Shown in pieces: positions 9,401-16,613 of a stretch of 64,000 bases of DNA. The stretch is from an uncultured Roseobacter sp. (GTDB lineage Bacteria > Pseudomonadota > Alphaproteobacteria > Rhodobacterales > Rhodobacteraceae). A model generated the notes under the pieces. It did not search any database, was not told where the DNA came from, and saw only the letters and a list, made by a program, of their open reading frames with translations. Made by a program: the position numbers and the translations under genes. The DNA is taken from NCBI GenBank assembly GCA_947488305.1, contig CANKZM010000003.1, forward strand, positions 62,001 through 126,000, written 5' to 3'. Each line of letters starts with the position of its first letter. The first letter of the stretch is position 1.

Positions 9401-9741
9401 TTACCGTCTTCGTAGATAATATCGGTGTTTGGTGGCGTCACATAGATGACATTGGACTCAGGTTCTGTTCCGTCTTTGACGTCCTTGACCTTAAGGCTTG
9501 TCTGCCGAGCCACCAGTTCCGTCATGAGGCTTTTGTGATGCGGCGACATGTGCTGCACGACAACATAGGCCACTTTGAGTTTTGTCGGCAGCGTCGCCAC
9601 AAGTTCGCGGATGGCTTCCAGCCCCCCCGCCGAAGATCCAATCCCGATGATCGTGATGTCTTTGCTCTTCTTGCTCACTACGTCACCCTGTTCGTTCCCA
9701 CCCTTTTGGGTTTTGTTAACGTCTAAGTTAACTTGTTCCAA
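6451..9741 (-). CDS. CheB-CheR-PAS fusion protein (methylesterase/methyltransferase, no receiver domain, no kinase)
   Basis: A 1096-residue protein. Residues about 28-215 form a CheB methylesterase domain with the catalytic triad visible as GSSAGG (Ser37), QHMSPH (His64) and GTGSDG (Asp157). Residues about 225-490 form a CheR methyltransferase with the SAM loop WVAGCATGEEAYS (327-339). Residues about 520-640 look PAS-like. Residues 660-745 form a coiled coil built of NEEL-type heptads. Two or three PAS/PAC units follow (about 745-850, 860-970 and 985-1096). There is no CheY-like receiver domain before CheB and no histidine kinase after the PAS units. Such hybrids are common in alphaproteobacteria and probably control an unorthodox chemosensory or stress pathway. 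No other che gene is in the window. It diverges from the unknown gene at 9813. Confidence 0.92.
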   Translation of the reverse strand: MEQVNLDVNKTQKGGNEQGDVVSKKSKDITIIGIGSSAGGLEAIRELVATLPTKLKVAYVVVQHMSPHHKSLMTELVARQTSLKVKDVKDGTEPESNVIYVTPPNTDIIYEDGKLCLVDPSLEVASPKPSVDRFLLSLADKHGENSMAIILSGTGSDGAYGVQAIREAGGITIAQDTESAKYDGMPMAAMQTGCVDLVLRPFEIGTHLQKILTSARDFDAFRQESSETSPSSDLLQILLARTRVDFREYKQTTINRRIERRMVALGIESHEEYTQFCRVNPNAVDALFKDLLISVTRFFRDKSEFEQLKDLLPAVLKNKSKTPFRVWVAGCATGEEAYSIAILLAEALGGPSIQLKDHVQIFATDIDKDALEVARKGVYGLAALNDIPKDLAERYFIQQNDGIRVIDSLRSAILFSDHNVCQDPPFQKVQLLCCRNLLIYFGNALQHKVMSRFHYAMTENALMFLGTAESVAGSDEMFIQDSNSAHIYRRRAISRSENTPFSNPRSLPRSRTITPAPTAQPPGHSTDRQMFEALALALGKNSVLVTEDYAIVRVYGNVSAYIEMNETSNLKMHIDLLRRPFREEARSLVTLALKHAEHRTGVRHLLAENDDAEVRLDVYPIVAKDINERAALVVFSEVEIDRGKVAESDALDEGAGFEDDRIRLLEDEVATTREALQQTIEELETSNEELQSLNEELQSTNEELQATNEELETSNEELQSTNEELITVNEELQVTAAELSGRTGELMSVLETAPLSIMVLDTALQISQATNAAAKMFSLARPVSNPHISQCVLPENFPSLAPICNETLKLGEPIAKEFNSGGSRFKLTCSPFFDMRGQMKGVTMVVSEFPGLAQELDMILDHGELYMLNRAQDGTILRISEKSANVLGKTRHEAEGANYFRLVPRKIADLAVKHDETLLETENGHMREIVSMKSPKDGEKIWLSAESILFNEPTSDEPSIYTIAQNVTELVETRDRAEDALAQLMLLQQLANVGFWSLDIQEESLYWSDEVYRIHGKDPAKYAPKLSQGVDFYHPEDRQKVLDELKRVRTEGGQFHFKLRIINDGGETVPVESFGLARMDATGHVGRIIGVFRALN
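7537..7701 (-). repeat. Tandem 21-nt repeat encoding NEEL-type heptads of the coiled coil
   Basis: Within the CheB-CheR gene, about eight copies of a 21-base unit encode seven-residue steps such as NEELQST, NEELQAT and NEELETS (residues about 681-735). The copies differ at synonymous and core positions. It is a heptad coiled coil that could change length by slippage or recombination. Confidence 0.8.
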
Positions 9742-9812
9742 CCCGCAATCGGCAACTTAGAGTTGATCCGCATTAATCAAAACTTTAAGTATTCGTTGGT
9801 AAAAAAGGGAAA

Positions 9813-10589
9813 ATGCTCCCGTATGACGCGCAACACCCACCGTACGGTGCGTTTACACATCATCCACTGAACAAACGCATGATTGCTCCACATTTTTCAG
9901 CGTGGTGCATCCAAATGAATAGTTTACCAGATATAAAACCAATACCTTCTGATCTTTCTGACAGAACCCTCACATTTAATCTGACCCTAAATGATGACAC
10001 CACGGTGTCCCTGCGCTCCTGTGAGGTCCTCGGTAGGACTTTCAGAAACCGCGTTTCCTTCAATTCAACGAAGATGATCGACGACGTGCTTGTCGCTCGG
10101 CTTGCAAACGCGATCACCTCTTGCCTCAGGACTCTGCCCGATGGCGCACATGTCCTTTCCCTACCTGAGTTTTTGGTTGAATTGCCTGGCTTGGTCCTCT
10201 CGGGCGTGCATGTGATGGTGATGGAAGCCAAGGGTGGTTTGCGCAACGCGATCCTGCGTTTCAAAGAATTCATGGGAAGCGTTAATAGCGCCTTTCGCCA
10301 CGACATCGGTTTTCACGAACCCTATTCAAACCACAGCGAAAAACTTGCGGTAAACGTATTGGCAGAGGTTTGCCTTCCCATCCTCAATCTGTGCCGGAGC
10401 TTCGAGGAGTTGAACTTCGGCAATGATCGCCAACGGGCATTGGAAATCTCTGACCGCGCAAGGGAGTTCGAATTTCAAACCGAATTGCTGAAACGGTTCA
10501 TCTTCAACGCTGGCATGGGACATGCTGAGGCAGCGACTGCATATCTTCACTCAGAAACGGGTACACAAGTCAGACAATTGACCGGCTAG
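9813..10589 (+). CDS. Hypothetical cytoplasmic protein divergent from cheB-cheR
   Basis: A 258-residue protein from ATG 9813 (AAGGG close upstream), or 224 residues from ATG 9915 (MNSLPDIKPI), which may be the true start because the first 34 residues look non-coding. No signal peptide or clear membrane helix is seen. The middle has a hydrophobic core (VHVMVMEAKGG). The C-terminal third is helical and charged (residues about 200-245). I do not recognise a family. Its only clue is position: it shares a 71 to 173 base upstream region with the CheB-CheR-PAS gene, so the two may be co-regulated. Confidence 0.7.
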   Translation: MLPYDAQHPPYGAFTHHPLNKRMIAPHFSAWCIQMNSLPDIKPIPSDLSDRTLTFNLTLNDDTTVSLRSCEVLGRTFRNRVSFNSTKMIDDVLVARLANAITSCLRTLPDGAHVLSLPEFLVELPGLVLSGVHVMVMEAKGGLRNAILRFKEFMGSVNSAFRHDIGFHEPYSNHSEKLAVNVLAEVCLPILNLCRSFEELNFGNDRQRALEISDRAREFEFQTELLKRFIFNAGMGHAEAATAYLHSETGTQVRQLTG

Positions 10590-10668
10590 AGAAACCGTTC
10601 GAATTCGGATGGCATTTGGCTCAAGACCCGCTTAATTATCAATTGTCTTCTCGCTCGTAGGGTCAAAG

Positions 10669-11610
10669 ATGATTAAATTGCGGTCTGCCTCTCTCAAAGC
10701 GCTTATCTCACCTTTCGGAGCGACGCTGGCGGGGTTTTGGACCGCATCACACCCTCATAGTCTGGTCCTCGGCACCTCCGATCAAAATGCGCTTATAAAA
10801 TACCTCGCCTATTTTGGTGCCTTGGTGGGCCCTGTCGCCAACCGCATTGCAGGTGGCAGCATCACGATTGACGGAGTAGTCTGGCACCTGGACCAAAACG
10901 AAGGCACGACGACCCTGCATAGTGGCGCTGATGGCCTTCATGCCCTGATGTGGGATGTCAAAGACGCTGACGATCAGAGCGTTACGCTTTCGATTGGGTT
11001 GGAACATGGCTTTGGAGGTTTGCCCGGAAAGCGCCAAATTGAGGCTCGTTATTCACTGAATGGCAGCACCCTGCGCCTGGAAATCACAGCTGAAAGTGAC
11101 AGGGGAACGGTGATGAACATCGCGCATCACCCCTACTGGAACCTTGACGGGACGAAGACGATTGCAGCGCATCGCCTGTGTATCCCCGCTGATACCTATT
11201 TGCCGACGACTGAGTTTTCTTTGCCAAACGGTGACGTCGCCCCCGTCCAGGACACAGACTATGATTACCGTGACGCGCGGAAAATCCCGACAAAGACCAA
11301 GCTGGATGCCAATCTTTGTCTGGGAGCAAAGCGTCTCAAGGAGCCGCGCAAATGCGCCGTTCTTACCGCGCCTAGCGGACCCCGATTGGAAGTGCATTCG
11401 ACGGAACCTGGGCTACAGCTTTACAATGGCATTGGGCTAAACAATGTGCCGGCGCCACTGTTTGATAAGCGCCAGCTCACGCCATGCGCGGGGGTCGCAT
11501 TGGAGCCTCAAGGCTGGCCGGATGCACCAAATCATGAGGGGTTTCCCTCAATTTATTTGCAAAAGAACGCAAAATATCGTCAAATAACAGAGTACCGGAT
11601 TAACGAGTAA
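10669..11610 (+). CDS. galM: Aldose 1-epimerase (mutarotase)
   Basis: A 313-residue GalM-family enzyme that interconverts alpha and beta anomers of hexoses. Conserved elements are visible: NRIAGG near residue 58, the catalytic-histidine segment NIAHHPYWNL (about 149-158) and the C-terminal catalytic glutamate in ALEPQGWPDAPNH (about 280-292). The length is normal for the family. AGGGTC lies upstream of the ATG. There is no sugar transporter or galactose operon next to it. It appears to be a stand-alone gene following the hypothetical gene after 79 bases. Confidence 0.9.
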   Translation: MIKLRSASLKALISPFGATLAGFWTASHPHSLVLGTSDQNALIKYLAYFGALVGPVANRIAGGSITIDGVVWHLDQNEGTTTLHSGADGLHALMWDVKDADDQSVTLSIGLEHGFGGLPGKRQIEARYSLNGSTLRLEITAESDRGTVMNIAHHPYWNLDGTKTIAAHRLCIPADTYLPTTEFSLPNGDVAPVQDTDYDYRDARKIPTKTKLDANLCLGAKRLKEPRKCAVLTAPSGPRLEVHSTEPGLQLYNGIGLNNVPAPLFDKRQLTPCAGVALEPQGWPDAPNHEGFPSIYLQKNAKYRQITEYRINE

Positions 11611-11715
11611 TTCGGCAAAAGTGTCACATTCTGGCCTGAGTTGCGCCACGCAACCCCCAAAATGTCGGTCGAATGTGTTAGTATCGTAGTGTTGTTAAAG
11701 ATTGGATAGGATGCC

Positions 11716-11832
11716 ATGTTGCCTTCGCATCAAGCACCAAAGCCCAAACCTTACCCCCAGACGCCGCCACCGGTGCAGGGCCGAAAGAAGCCCCGCCCGC
11801 AGCCGCTGATTACGGATTACGCCAGTCTCTGA
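11716..11832 (+). CDS. Proline/lysine-rich microprotein, 38 residues
   Basis: A short frame starting MLPSHQAPKPKP and ending ITDYASL before TGA, with AGGA 8 bases upstream of the ATG. About a third of the residues are proline, and lysine and arginine are frequent, so it is probably unstructured. The upstream 100 bases hold an inverted repeat, TTGCG-CCA-CGCAA, at about 11641-11653 and an AT-rich stretch that may be a promoter. The frame is too short for routine ORF calling. No function is known to me. Confidence 0.45.
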   Translation: MLPSHQAPKPKPYPQTPPPVQGRKKPRPQPLITDYASL

Positions 11833-11862
11833 CTGGCCGGGCTACTACTGATTGGGGCGGAG

Positions 11863-12093
11863 TCACGCCCCGGGTGTCGCCTCGAAACTGGCGACGATGA
11901 ACCGCTGCACCGTCGAAGGTGACGCACGCAGGGTTTCGAGCCGCTCGTACGGCAATGCAATTCCGCGCTCTTTGTCTAGCGCAGGAACAATCAGTTTGGA
12001 TTGTGACTGAAACAGGCGTGAGTGTGCACGCAAAAAGATGCGACAGTCGGATTCAAATATCTTAAACTGGACCGATGCCAACACCCGTTTCAT
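11863..12093 (-). CDS. Doubtful 76-residue ORF
   Basis: A leftward open frame, MKRVLASVQFKI to FEATPGA, with no recognisable motif. It covers most of the 242-base gap between the microprotein and the TfoX-domain gene. Its first 19 bases overlap the start of that gene on the other strand. No convincing ribosome site is visible. Either it is a real short protein using a later start, or this gap is simply the promoter region of the TfoX-domain gene. Confidence 0.2.
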   Translation of the reverse strand: MKRVLASVQFKIFESDCRIFLRAHSRLFQSQSKLIVPALDKERGIALPYERLETLRASPSTVQRFIVASFEATPGA

Positions 12094-12431
12094 CCATTCG
12101 CAATCTTGGCCCCGCTTTTGAAGAAGCCTGCGCCAAAGCTGGTATCAACAGCGCCGAAGAATTGCGCGACATTGGCGCAGAGGAAGCTTACGCTCGTCTG
12201 TTGCGAACGGGCACAAGGCCTCATTTCATAGGTTTTTATGTGCTTGTCATGGGATTGCAGGGACGGCCCTGGAATGACTGCAAGGGGAAGGAAAAAGAGG
12301 CCTTGCGCGTGCGCTTTGACGCGATCAAAGCCGCAGCGTTCGACAAGAACCTGAGCAATTTCGAGCGGGCGATGGACGAAATTGGTGTAAGGCCGCCAAA
12401 GAAAAAGGCCAGCTCGAAAGCTGGCCCCTGA
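12075..12431 (+). CDS. TfoX/Sxy C-terminal-domain protein
   Basis: A 118-residue protein. Residues about 5-75 match the TfoX C-terminal helix-hairpin-helix-like domain: RNLGPAFEEACAKAGI, then AEELRDIGAEEAYARLL. The N-terminal TfoX domain, needed for classical competence activation in gammaproteobacteria, is missing. Such stand-alone domains are common and their role is unclear; nucleic-acid binding is a guess. The lysine-rich tail (PPKKKASSKAGP) is encoded by DNA that also forms the leftward terminator of ndk. Confidence 0.85.
   Translation: MPTPVSSIRNLGPAFEEACAKAGINSAEELRDIGAEEAYARLLRTGTRPHFIGFYVLVMGLQGRPWNDCKGKEKEALRVRFDAIKAAAFDKNLSNFERAMDEIGVRPPKKKASSKAGP
12401..12426 (-). terminator. Rho-independent terminator of ndk, inside the end of the convergent TfoX-domain gene
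   Basis: Read leftward, a perfect 8-bp stem GGCCAGCT / AGCTGGCC with a 4-base loop (12407-12426) is followed at once by TTTTTC (12401-12406). It lies 33 bases past the ndk stop. On the plus strand the U-tract is missing, so it serves ndk only. Confidence 0.8.
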
Positions 12432-12458
12432 CAGTACATGGTTTCTGGCGTTGGCCAG

Positions 12459-12881
12459 TTAGCCCACCAATTCCAAACCGGAAAAGAAATACGCGATTTC
12501 TACGGCCGCAGTTTCCGGCGCATCGGAGCCGTGGACGGAGTTTTCACCCACGCTTTCCGCAAATTCTGCGCGGATCGTGCCGGGTGCGGCATCTGCTGGG
12601 TTGGTGGCGCCCATGACTTCGCGGTTTTTGGAGATGGCGTTTTCACCTTCAAGAACCTGAACAACCACAGGCTCAGAAGCCATAAATTCACAAAGCTCAT
12701 CGTAGAACGGGCGCTCAGCATGGACGGCGTAGAACACGCCAGCTTGCGCTTTGGTCATGTGGATGCGTTTTTGCGCAACGATGCGCAGTCCGGCTTCTTC
12801 GAATTTGGCATTGATTTTGCCGGTCAGGTTGCGGCGTGTCGCATCTGGCTTGATGATCGAGAATGTGCGCTCAAGGGCCAT
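12459..12881 (-). CDS. ndk: Nucleoside diphosphate kinase
   Basis: A 140-residue protein of normal Ndk length. It transfers the gamma phosphate of ATP to nucleoside diphosphates through a phosphohistidine. It starts [14 protein letters not shown] and carries the active-site segment [10 protein letters not shown] with the catalytic histidine near residue 116. The start at 12881 is fixed by AGGAG 7 bases upstream; the longer frame to 12989 is unlikely. It is transcribed alone, ends in a clear terminator and diverges from the ABC-F gene. Confidence 0.96.
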   Translation of the reverse strand: MALERTFSIIKPDATRRNLTGKINAKFEEAGLRIVAQKRIHMTKAQAGVFYAVHAERPFYDELCEFMASEPVVVQVLEGENAISKNREVMGATNPADAAPGTIRAEFAESVGENSVHGSDAPETAAVEIAYFFSGLELVG

Positions 12882-13018
12882 TGGTGTTCTCCTAAAGGGT
12901 TGTTTCGCGGCGCATCTATCACGCGTCTTTCTTGCGGAAAAGGCCTTTATGCAGTGGCGTGCGATGCCGTGATCAACGCGCATTGACATGATTGCCTAAC
13001 TGGTTCAGTGCGTGGCGC

Positions 13019-14881
13019 ATGTTACGGATCAATGACATAAGCTATTCGGTCGAAGGTCGCCCTCTTTTTGACGGCGCAAGCGCGGTGATACCCGATGGCC
13101 ACAAGGTGGGTCTTGTCGGGCGAAACGGTGCGGGAAAAACAACGCTTTTCAATATTATACGCGGTGATCTTACACTTGATGGCGGAGATATCTCTCTGCC
13201 AAGCCGGGCCAAGATCGGCGGTGTAGCGCAAGAGGTGCCATCATCGGCCACCTCGCTGCTCGATACAGTGCTCGCCGCTGATACTGAGCGCGCCGCCTTG
13301 CTCAAGGAAGCTGAGACCACAAATGATCCGGCGCGAATTTCCGACATTCAGACCCGGCTGGCCGATATCGACGCCTGGTCCGCAGAAGCACGTGCCGCCA
13401 CAATCCTGAAGGGGTTGGGGTTTGACGACGCCGAGCAGCTGAAACCCTGTTCTGATTTTTCTGGTGGCTGGCGCATGCGCGTCGCACTTGCGGCGGTGCT
13501 TTTTGCGCAGCCTGATTTGTTGTTGCTGGACGAACCCACCAACTATCTTGACCTTGAGGGTGCGCTCTGGCTTGAAGCCTACCTTGCGAAATACCCCCAT
13601 ACCGTAATCATCATCAGCCACGATCGTGGCCTGTTGAACCGTTCAGTGGGCGCAATCCTGCATCTCGAAGACCGCAAACTGACGCTCTATAATGGCCCAT
13701 ATGACCAATTTGCCCGCCAACGTGCCGAACAGCGCGCCGTTCAGGCCGCGATGGCAAAGAAACAGCAGGCCAGACGGGATCACATGCAAGCCTTCGTGGA
13801 CCGCTTCAAGGCCAAGGCGTCGAAAGCGAAACAAGCGCAGTCCCGGCTGAAGATGATCGAGAAGATGGACATGATCGCGACGCCTGAACAGGCGGCCAAA
13901 CGGGTCTTTACGTTTCCCGAGCCCGAGGAATTGTCGCCCCCGATCATCTCAATCGAAGGCGGGTCAACAGGATATGGCGATACCACCGTGCTCAGCCGCC
14001 TGAACCTGCGCATAGATCAGGACGACCGCATTGCACTGCTGGGAAAGAACGGTCAGGGCAAATCCACTCTGTCAAAGCTCTTGTCTGATCGTTTACCGCT
14101 GATGAGCGGCAAGGCCATCAAATCGAACAAGCTGCGGATCGGCTTTTTTGCGCAGCATCAGGTCGAAGAACTGCACGTCAATGAGACACCTCTGCAGCAT
14201 TTGATTTCCGCACGTCCGGGCGTGTTGCATTCGAAATTGCGTGCACAAATGGCTGGCTTTGGTCTGGGTCCGGATCAAGCGGAAACCGAGGTCGGGCGGC
14301 TTTCGGGCGGGCAAAAAGCACGGCTGTCGCTTTTGCTGGCAACGTTGCATGCACCGCATTTGCTGATTTTGGACGAGCCGACAAACCACCTCGATATTGA
14401 AAGCCGGGAGGCACTGGTCGAAGCCCTTGCCGCCTATTCGGGGGCCGTCATTCTTGTCAGCCACGATATGCATTTGCTGTCCATGGTGGCGGATCGGCTC
14501 TGGCTTGTGTCCGACGGCACGGTGAAACCCTATGAAGATGATCTGCAGGCCTATCGGAAGATGCTGCTGACGCCTGCAAAGCCGGTAAGCAAAGGTGCCG
14601 CTAAACCTGCAAACAAGCCCAAACTCAAACCCATCTCCCGTGATGAAATCCTGGCGATGCGGGCAGAGGTGCGCAAATCCGAGGAACGGGTCGACAAGCT
14701 TAACTCGATGCGCGACAAACTGGCGAGCAAGCTGGCGGACCCGGAATTGTACGAGGATGCAAACGTCGGCGAACTTGAGGTATGGAACCGAAAATATGCC
14801 GAAGTGATGCAAGCCTTGGAGCGCGCCGAGGGGCTTTGGGTCACAGCATTGGAAAAGCTGGAAAAGTCGGGCGCGGCGTAG
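13019..14881 (+). CDS. ABC-F family ATPase (YheS-like)
   Basis: A 620-residue soluble protein with two ABC ATPase domains and no membrane helices, as in the ribosome-associated ABC-F family. Domain 1 has Walker A GRNGAGKTT (34-42), signature FSGGW and Walker B LLLLDEPTNYLD. Domain 2 has GKNGQGKST (about 343-351), LSGGQKA and LLILDEPTNHLD. The linker between them is rich in lysine and alanine. The C-terminal roughly 90 residues are basic, then coiled. The start at 13019 (MLRINDISYSVEGRPL) fits the family; an upstream TTG at 12992 is less likely. It probably helps stalled ribosomes or modulates translation. Confidence 0.9.
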   Translation: MLRINDISYSVEGRPLFDGASAVIPDGHKVGLVGRNGAGKTTLFNIIRGDLTLDGGDISLPSRAKIGGVAQEVPSSATSLLDTVLAADTERAALLKEAETTNDPARISDIQTRLADIDAWSAEARAATILKGLGFDDAEQLKPCSDFSGGWRMRVALAAVLFAQPDLLLLDEPTNYLDLEGALWLEAYLAKYPHTVIIISHDRGLLNRSVGAILHLEDRKLTLYNGPYDQFARQRAEQRAVQAAMAKKQQARRDHMQAFVDRFKAKASKAKQAQSRLKMIEKMDMIATPEQAAKRVFTFPEPEELSPPIISIEGGSTGYGDTTVLSRLNLRIDQDDRIALLGKNGQGKSTLSKLLSDRLPLMSGKAIKSNKLRIGFFAQHQVEELHVNETPLQHLISARPGVLHSKLRAQMAGFGLGPDQAETEVGRLSGGQKARLSLLLATLHAPHLLILDEPTNHLDIESREALVEALAAYSGAVILVSHDMHLLSMVADRLWLVSDGTVKPYEDDLQAYRKMLLTPAKPVSKGAAKPANKPKLKPISRDEILAMRAEVRKSEERVDKLNSMRDKLASKLADPELYEDANVGELEVWNRKYAEVMQALERAEGLWVTALEKLEKSGAA

Positions 14882-14887
14882 AAGATC

Positions 14888-15520
14888 ATGATCATTGACA
14901 CCGCCTTTCTGATTACCGCCTTTGTAACGATGTTCGTGGTTATTGACCCTATCGGACTGGCACCGTTGTTTGTCGCCTTGACGCAGGGCAAATCCAATCA
15001 GCTGCGGAGACGCATCGCCTTTCGGGCGACGGTTACAGCCGTGTTCATTCTGCTGCTGTTTGCAATCTTCGGCGAAGCACTTCTGGCATTCATCGGTATC
15101 TCGATGCCTGCTTTCCGGGTCGCGGGCGGCGTACTGCTTTTTCTGACCGCGCTGGACATGTTGTTCGAGCGGCGCACGAAACGCCGCGAGGATCAATCAG
15201 AAGAGGATGAAACGGATGACCCCTCCGTTTTCCCTCTCGCCATCCCGCTGATCGCCGGGCCCGGGTCCATCGCCTCTGTTATTCTTCTGATGGGGCAGCG
15301 CCCCGGTCTCGAAGGCACCGTGATGGTGCTGGGCGTGACTGGGCTGGTCATGATCATCGTGATGATTTTCTTCATGGCCAGCGGTTTGATCGAACGCGCC
15401 CTTGGCAAAACCGGTATTACGGTTGTGACAAGACTTTTGGGCATGCTGCTCGCTGCCCTCTCCGTTCAATTTGTACTGGATGGGCTGGCAGCATTCGGTT
15501 TCGGTCCCGGTCCGGGCTGA
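14888..15520 (+). CDS. MarC/UPF0056 family integral membrane protein
   Basis: A 210-residue protein with six hydrophobic spans (about 5-25, 45-65, 70-90, 115-135, 145-165 and 180-200). MarC hallmarks are VVIDPIGLAPLFVALTQG near the start and FPLAIPLIAGPGSI in the middle. The family was once linked to antibiotic resistance but its substrate is unknown. It lies 6 bases after the ABC-F gene, so it is probably in the same transcript. An acidic loop (EDQSEEDETDD) separates the two halves. Confidence 0.9.
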   Translation: MIIDTAFLITAFVTMFVVIDPIGLAPLFVALTQGKSNQLRRRIAFRATVTAVFILLLFAIFGEALLAFIGISMPAFRVAGGVLLFLTALDMLFERRTKRREDQSEEDETDDPSVFPLAIPLIAGPGSIASVILLMGQRPGLEGTVMVLGVTGLVMIIVMIFFMASGLIERALGKTGITVVTRLLGMLLAALSVQFVLDGLAAFGFGPGPG

Positions 15521-15546
15521 CATTTCCTTCCCGCATCCTATATAAA
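15517..15546 (+). promoter_or_regulatory. Predicted sigma-70-type promoter of the aspartic protease gene
   Basis: CTGACA at 15517-15522, overlapping the marC stop, is followed after 18 bases by TATAAA at 15541-15546 (or after 16 bases by TATATA at 15539). The start codon lies 27 bases downstream. It is a visual prediction. Confidence 0.45.
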
Positions 15547-15572
15547 TAGAGAGCGCGTAAGGAGCAGATGCA

Positions 15573-16154
15573 TTGGATTCATTCGACACCGGACGCCTGA
15601 TTTATCTCATCCTGCTGGGATTGATGGTCATCGGCTGGTTCATCTCTCAGGGCCGGACATCGTGGAACAAGAGCCTTCAACAGGCTGCAATCTGGGCATT
15701 CATCTTCGGCGGTTTTATTGCGGCCTACGGGTTGTGGAGCGACATCCAGCAAACCATACGCCCACAACAAACCGTCTTTGCTGACGAAAACCGCATCGTT
15801 GTGCCACGCAGCGCCAACGGGCATTACTTCATTCTGGCAGATGTGAATGGAGCGCCTTTGCGGTTTGTTCTGGATACCGGTGCTACATCGCTGGTACTGA
15901 CGCAGGAGGACGCGGAAAAAGCAGGCCTCGACCCAGATAATCTTGAGTATTACAGCCGCGCGATGACCGCGAATGGCGAAGTCAGCACGGCCCCTGTGCG
16001 TCTTGATACCATCACCTTGGGCAACGTTACGGATGAAAACGTCTCTGCCGTGGTCAATGGGGGTGAAATGAACAATTCGCTGATGGGAATGACGTATCTG
16101 CAAAAATGGGGCCGCATCGAGATTGCCAATGACACGCTGACTCTCGTGCGTTAG
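15573..16154 (+). CDS. Retropepsin-like aspartic protease, TIGR02281 type, membrane anchored
   Basis: A 193-residue protein with two N-terminal hydrophobic spans (about residues 8-24 and 38-55). A retropepsin-like domain follows, with the active-site motif FVLDTGATSLVL near residue 92 and the later GMTYLQKWGRIEI flap-like segment. One catalytic aspartate per chain implies a homodimer. The start is TTG at 15573, fixed by AAGGAG 8 bases upstream; the nearby ATG at 15568 is in another frame and stops after ten codons. The family is common in alphaproteobacteria and its substrate is unknown. It converges on holC with a 4-base overlap. Confidence 0.88.
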   Translation: MDSFDTGRLIYLILLGLMVIGWFISQGRTSWNKSLQQAAIWAFIFGGFIAAYGLWSDIQQTIRPQQTVFADENRIVVPRSANGHYFILADVNGAPLRFVLDTGATSLVLTQEDAEKAGLDPDNLEYYSRAMTANGEVSTAPVRLDTITLGNVTDENVSAVVNGGEMNNSLMGMTYLQKWGRIEIANDTLTLVR

Positions 16155-16609
16155 GTCTCCGCCTTTTTCTCCCAGGCGCCGCTTTCTTCAGACCAGTATT
16201 CCGCCTGGACACCCGCATCTTTGAGCCGCTTCCAATGCGCGCGCGCAGCCTCTAGTGCGTCCAGTGCATTGCCGTCAAAGAGCACACAGGCACGTTCCAG
16301 GCTGGTGATCTCTTCAGGCGCAATATCGGCCCCGTCGATGGACATCACGCAAGTTGCATCGTTCGGGCGCGCAGTATCGGTGGTCAGCAAAATGGGCTGT
16401 AAGGCGTCCTGTGGGCCGCCCGCCAACCCATGCGGAAGAAAACTTTCTTCCGGACCCAGCCAAAGCTTTTCATCGAGCCAAGCCATACGTTCCTGTGATG
16501 CACCCCGCACAACGACCCGCCAGCCTGCGGCTTGTGCCTTGCCCAGCAGCATGACCAGCGTGTCTTCCATCGGGCGCCGCGTCAGGTGATAGAACATGGC
16601 CTTGCCCAA
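16151..16609 (-). CDS. holC: DNA polymerase III chi subunit
   Basis: A 152-residue protein with the HolC pattern: FYHLTRRPMEDTLVMLLGKAQAAGW at the start, then the LWLGPEESFLPHG segment. Chi links the clamp loader to single-strand-binding protein at the replication fork. The likely start is TTG at 16609, with GGAG six bases upstream inside the end of pepA. An in-frame ATG at 16597 is the alternative. It lies four bases after pepA on the same strand, an arrangement seen in many proteobacteria. Confidence 0.9.
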   Translation of the reverse strand: MGKAMFYHLTRRPMEDTLVMLLGKAQAAGWRVVVRGASQERMAWLDEKLWLGPEESFLPHGLAGGPQDALQPILLTTDTARPNDATCVMSIDGADIAPEEITSLERACVLFDGNALDALEAARAHWKRLKDAGVQAEYWSEESGAWEKKAET

Positions 16610-16613
16610 AGGG

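Noticed and set aside
12983-13018. TTGACA as a promoter for the ABC-F gene
   Set aside because: No -10-like hexamer at a suitable distance and the start codon is only about 30 bases away.
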